Assembly (NCBI RefSeq): GCF_002259605.1
Contig: NZ_MWWR01000016.1
Span: forward strand, 1 to 37,353
Length of the DNA stretch: 37,353 bases
Source of the DNA: Pseudoscardovia radai
Lineage (GTDB): Bacteria > Actinomycetota > Actinomycetes > Actinomycetales > Bifidobacteriaceae
Reading direction: 5' to 3'
This document shows positions 36,046-37,353 of the stretch, piece by piece. Made by a program: the position numbers and the translations under genes. The notes below the pieces were generated by a model. That model was not told the origin of the DNA. It made no database searches and saw nothing but the letters and a program-made list of their open reading frames with translations. Within the stretch, counting starts at the first letter, position 1. Each line of letters starts with the position of its first letter.

Positions 36046-36054
36046 TTATCCACA
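36046..36054 (+). promoter_or_regulatory. Solitary DnaA box upstream of parA
   Basis: A perfect TTATCCACA 81 bp before the parA start. It could link parAB expression to DnaA, or be a chance 9-mer. Confidence 0.45.
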
Positions 36055-36134
36055 TTTGGCGTATGCGCTTGCGTGTCCATGTCGCTTGCGGTGACTATTG
36101 ACATAGTTGTTTCGAGCCACTCCAAGGAGGAATA

Positions 36135-37106
36135 ATGGCTGCAGTTTCACGTGAAACGCCATCGTCCGGCGATCACATTGAAACCACTTCTGAGATTCTC
36201 GGACGCATTTTTGCCGGCTCCACTTCCGGCGTCGGGGGAGAACTGGCCCAAAACCAGGCCAGTCAGGAGAAGCTGGACCAGACGGAGTTCCCGCATCCGT
36301 CGCGCACGCGCTATATTGCGGTGGCGAACCAGAAGGGCGGCGTGGGTAAAACCACAACGGCCGTGAACCTTTCCGCCGCCTGGGCCGAGGCCGGCATGAG
36401 CGTGCTGTTCATCGATATGGATCCGCAGGGCAATGGCTCCACGGCGTTCGGCGCCGCACACAACCCGGATGTTGTGTCGGTGTATGACGTCATCGAAGGC
36501 CGGGCCAAGTTCCAGGACGCCATGCAGGGATGCGAAGATTTCTCGACCATCGATATCGTTCCCAGCAATATCAATCTGAGCGGCGCCGAGCTGGAGATCG
36601 CGGATATGGATAACCGTGTCTTCCTGCTGCGCGATGCCCTGCGTGAGTATCTCGATCACACCGACAAGCACTACGACTATGTGGTGATTGATTGCCCGCC
36701 GAGCCTTGGCTTGCTGGTGCTGAACGCGCTGTCCGCAGTTCAGGAGGTGCTGATTCCGATTCAGGCCGAGTACTACGCGCTCGAGGGTCTGGGTCAGCTG
36801 ATCAAGACGATTTCCCTGGTGCAGCAGTCGACGAACCCGACGCTGATTGTTTCGACGATGCTTGTGACGATGGTGGATCGTCGTACGCTTCTGAGCAAGG
36901 AAGTGTATTCGCAAATCAAGCAGCATTATCCCGATATCGTGCTCGACACGGATATTCCGCGTTCCGTTCGCGTCTCCGAAGCGCCGAGCTATGGCCAGAG
37001 CGTTATCGCGTACGATCCGCGCAGCATCGGTGCCGTGGCGTACCGCAAGGCGGCGTATGAGATTGCGTGCCGTTCCGAAGAGACACTGAAGCGCATCCCC
37101 CGGTAA
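36135..37106 (+). CDS. parA: Chromosome partitioning ATPase ParA (Soj)
   Basis: 323 residues. ATG 36135 with AAGGAGG upstream. A deviant Walker A, NQKGGVGKTTTAVNLSAA, is at about residues 66-83; Walker A' is FIDMDPQGNGS and Walker B is VVIDCPPSLG. The membership is the chromosomal ParA group, with RSVRVSEAPSYGQSVIAYDP near the end. A 60-residue N-terminal extension precedes the ATPase fold. Its DNA contains a perfect parS core (36144-36157), so the residues VSRET are encoded by a ParB site. ParA and ParB move origins apart after replication. TTGACA near 36099 is a candidate -35, but no good -10 was found. Confidence 0.95.
   Translation: MAAVSRETPSSGDHIETTSEILGRIFAGSTSGVGGELAQNQASQEKLDQTEFPHPSRTRYIAVANQKGGVGKTTTAVNLSAAWAEAGMSVLFIDMDPQGNGSTAFGAAHNPDVVSVYDVIEGRAKFQDAMQGCEDFSTIDIVPSNINLSGAELEIADMDNRVFLLRDALREYLDHTDKHYDYVVIDCPPSLGLLVLNALSAVQEVLIPIQAEYYALEGLGQLIKTISLVQQSTNPTLIVSTMLVTMVDRRTLLSKEVYSQIKQHYPDIVLDTDIPRSVRVSEAPSYGQSVIAYDPRSIGAVAYRKAAYEIACRSEETLKRIPR
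36143..36158. promoter_or_regulatory. parS: parS site inside parA codons 4-8
   Basis: The perfect core GTTTCACGTGAAAC lies at 36144-36157. It is the best parS match in the window and the only one not paired with an inverted copy. Confidence 0.8.
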
Positions 37107-37131
37107 ATTTCGGTAGGAAATGGAGAAACAC

Positions 37132-37353
37132 ATGAGTTCGCATCCGCGTTTGGGTAGAGGTATCGGAACGCTGTTTCCCGCGCTTCCGGTGGATGATGAA
37201 GCCGATAAAAAGAAGGCCGGCGCCGCTCCTGTGACGCCGGTGGAGTCTGCTGATAAGACGGCGGAAGGTGCCGAGCGATGTCGCCGACGCGCACATCGTC
37301 GACCGGAACGGTTTCGAAAGTACCGTCGGTGCGGCGGACCGCGGCGGATTGCG
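37132..37353 (+). CDS. parB: Chromosome partitioning protein ParB (N-terminal part, possible frameshift)
   Basis: Runs off the right edge. ATG 37132 with GGAG upstream, 25 bp after the parA stop. The first 47 residues (MSSHPRLGRGIGTLFPALP, then a Lys/Ala/Pro linker) are typical for ParB, whose N-terminal arginine-containing peptide stimulates ParA. After about 37275 this frame turns into Arg/Cys-rich RCRRRAHRRPERFRKYRR. The frame one base on reads DVADAHIVDRNGFESTVGAAD, which looks like real protein. A one-base insertion near 37276, real or a sequencing error, is likely. The DNA-binding domain is outside the window. Confidence 0.8.
   Translation, partial: MSSHPRLGRGIGTLFPALPVDDEADKKKAGAAPVTPVESADKTAEGAERCRRRAHRRPERFRKYRRCGGPRRIA

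Larger units (their letters stand above)
33413..36134. other. Low-GC gene-poor region before parA with paired parS-like sites
   Basis: About 2.7 kb with no convincing intact gene. It holds four parS-like pairs, small-RNA candidate B, a solitary DnaA box (36046-36054) and a possible coding remnant. Many short frames exist but lack ribosome sites and codon bias. Words such as GACTCCAT-CTGTT recur here (about 34377) and before the IS607 element (about 30795), so the two stretches may share origin. Confidence 0.55.

Overview
The window is the origin-of-replication neighbourhood of a high-GC Gram-positive chromosome. The gene order, the actinobacterial-type DciA and DUF3566 genes next to gyrB and gyrA, and the Shine-Dalgarno style point to an actinomycete. 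Bifidobacterium or a close relative is my best guess; this is inference, since no marker gene was searched.

Layout. (1) 1-1930: start of an amino-acid permease on the minus strand, a candidate small RNA, a ten-unit 84-bp tandem hairpin array and a palindromic element. (2) 1931-12135: yhbY; a PLD/DEAD-box/DUF3427 helicase gene broken by one in-frame amber codon; two paralogous O-acetylhomoserine sulfhydrylase genes on opposite strands around a hemolysin-III/TrhA-type membrane protein with a long Lys/Ala-rich tail; a tiny ORF; and an alpha/beta hydrolase. (3) 12372-25087, all minus strand: DUF3566 protein, gyrA, gyrB, dciA, recF, dnaN, oriC, dnaA. (4) 25565-30024, all plus strand: rpmH, rnpA, yidD, yidC, jag/khpB, rsmG. 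(5) 30025-36134: a gene-poor stretch of visibly lower GC holding two more small-RNA candidates, an IS607-type element (tnpA and tnpB), a membrane zinc-finger protein and four paired parS-like sites. (6) 36135-37353: parA, with a parS core inside its first codons, and the start of parB.

How it works together. DnaA boxes lie on both sides of dnaA: at least seven between dnaA and dnaN beside an AT-rich stretch, and more between dnaA and rpmH. This gives a bipartite oriC with divergent replication and ribosome/membrane-insertion gene blocks. ParA, ParB and the parS sites form the segregation module.

The most unusual signals are these. First, a family of three homologous small-RNA candidates (713-836 plus, 30361-30464 minus, 35645-35738 minus) sharing two 5' hairpins, a CU-rich linker and a GCCCGG-type terminator; two of them also share an upstream box. 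Second, parS-like sites in pairs about 20 bp apart, in which each pair's second site is the exact reverse complement of the first, so imperfections are mirrored. Third, a strict 84-bp hairpin array whose arm mismatches become G-U pairs only in a minus-strand transcript. Fourth, an IS607 element whose TnpA has Gly at the catalytic Ser position while its TnpB looks intact.
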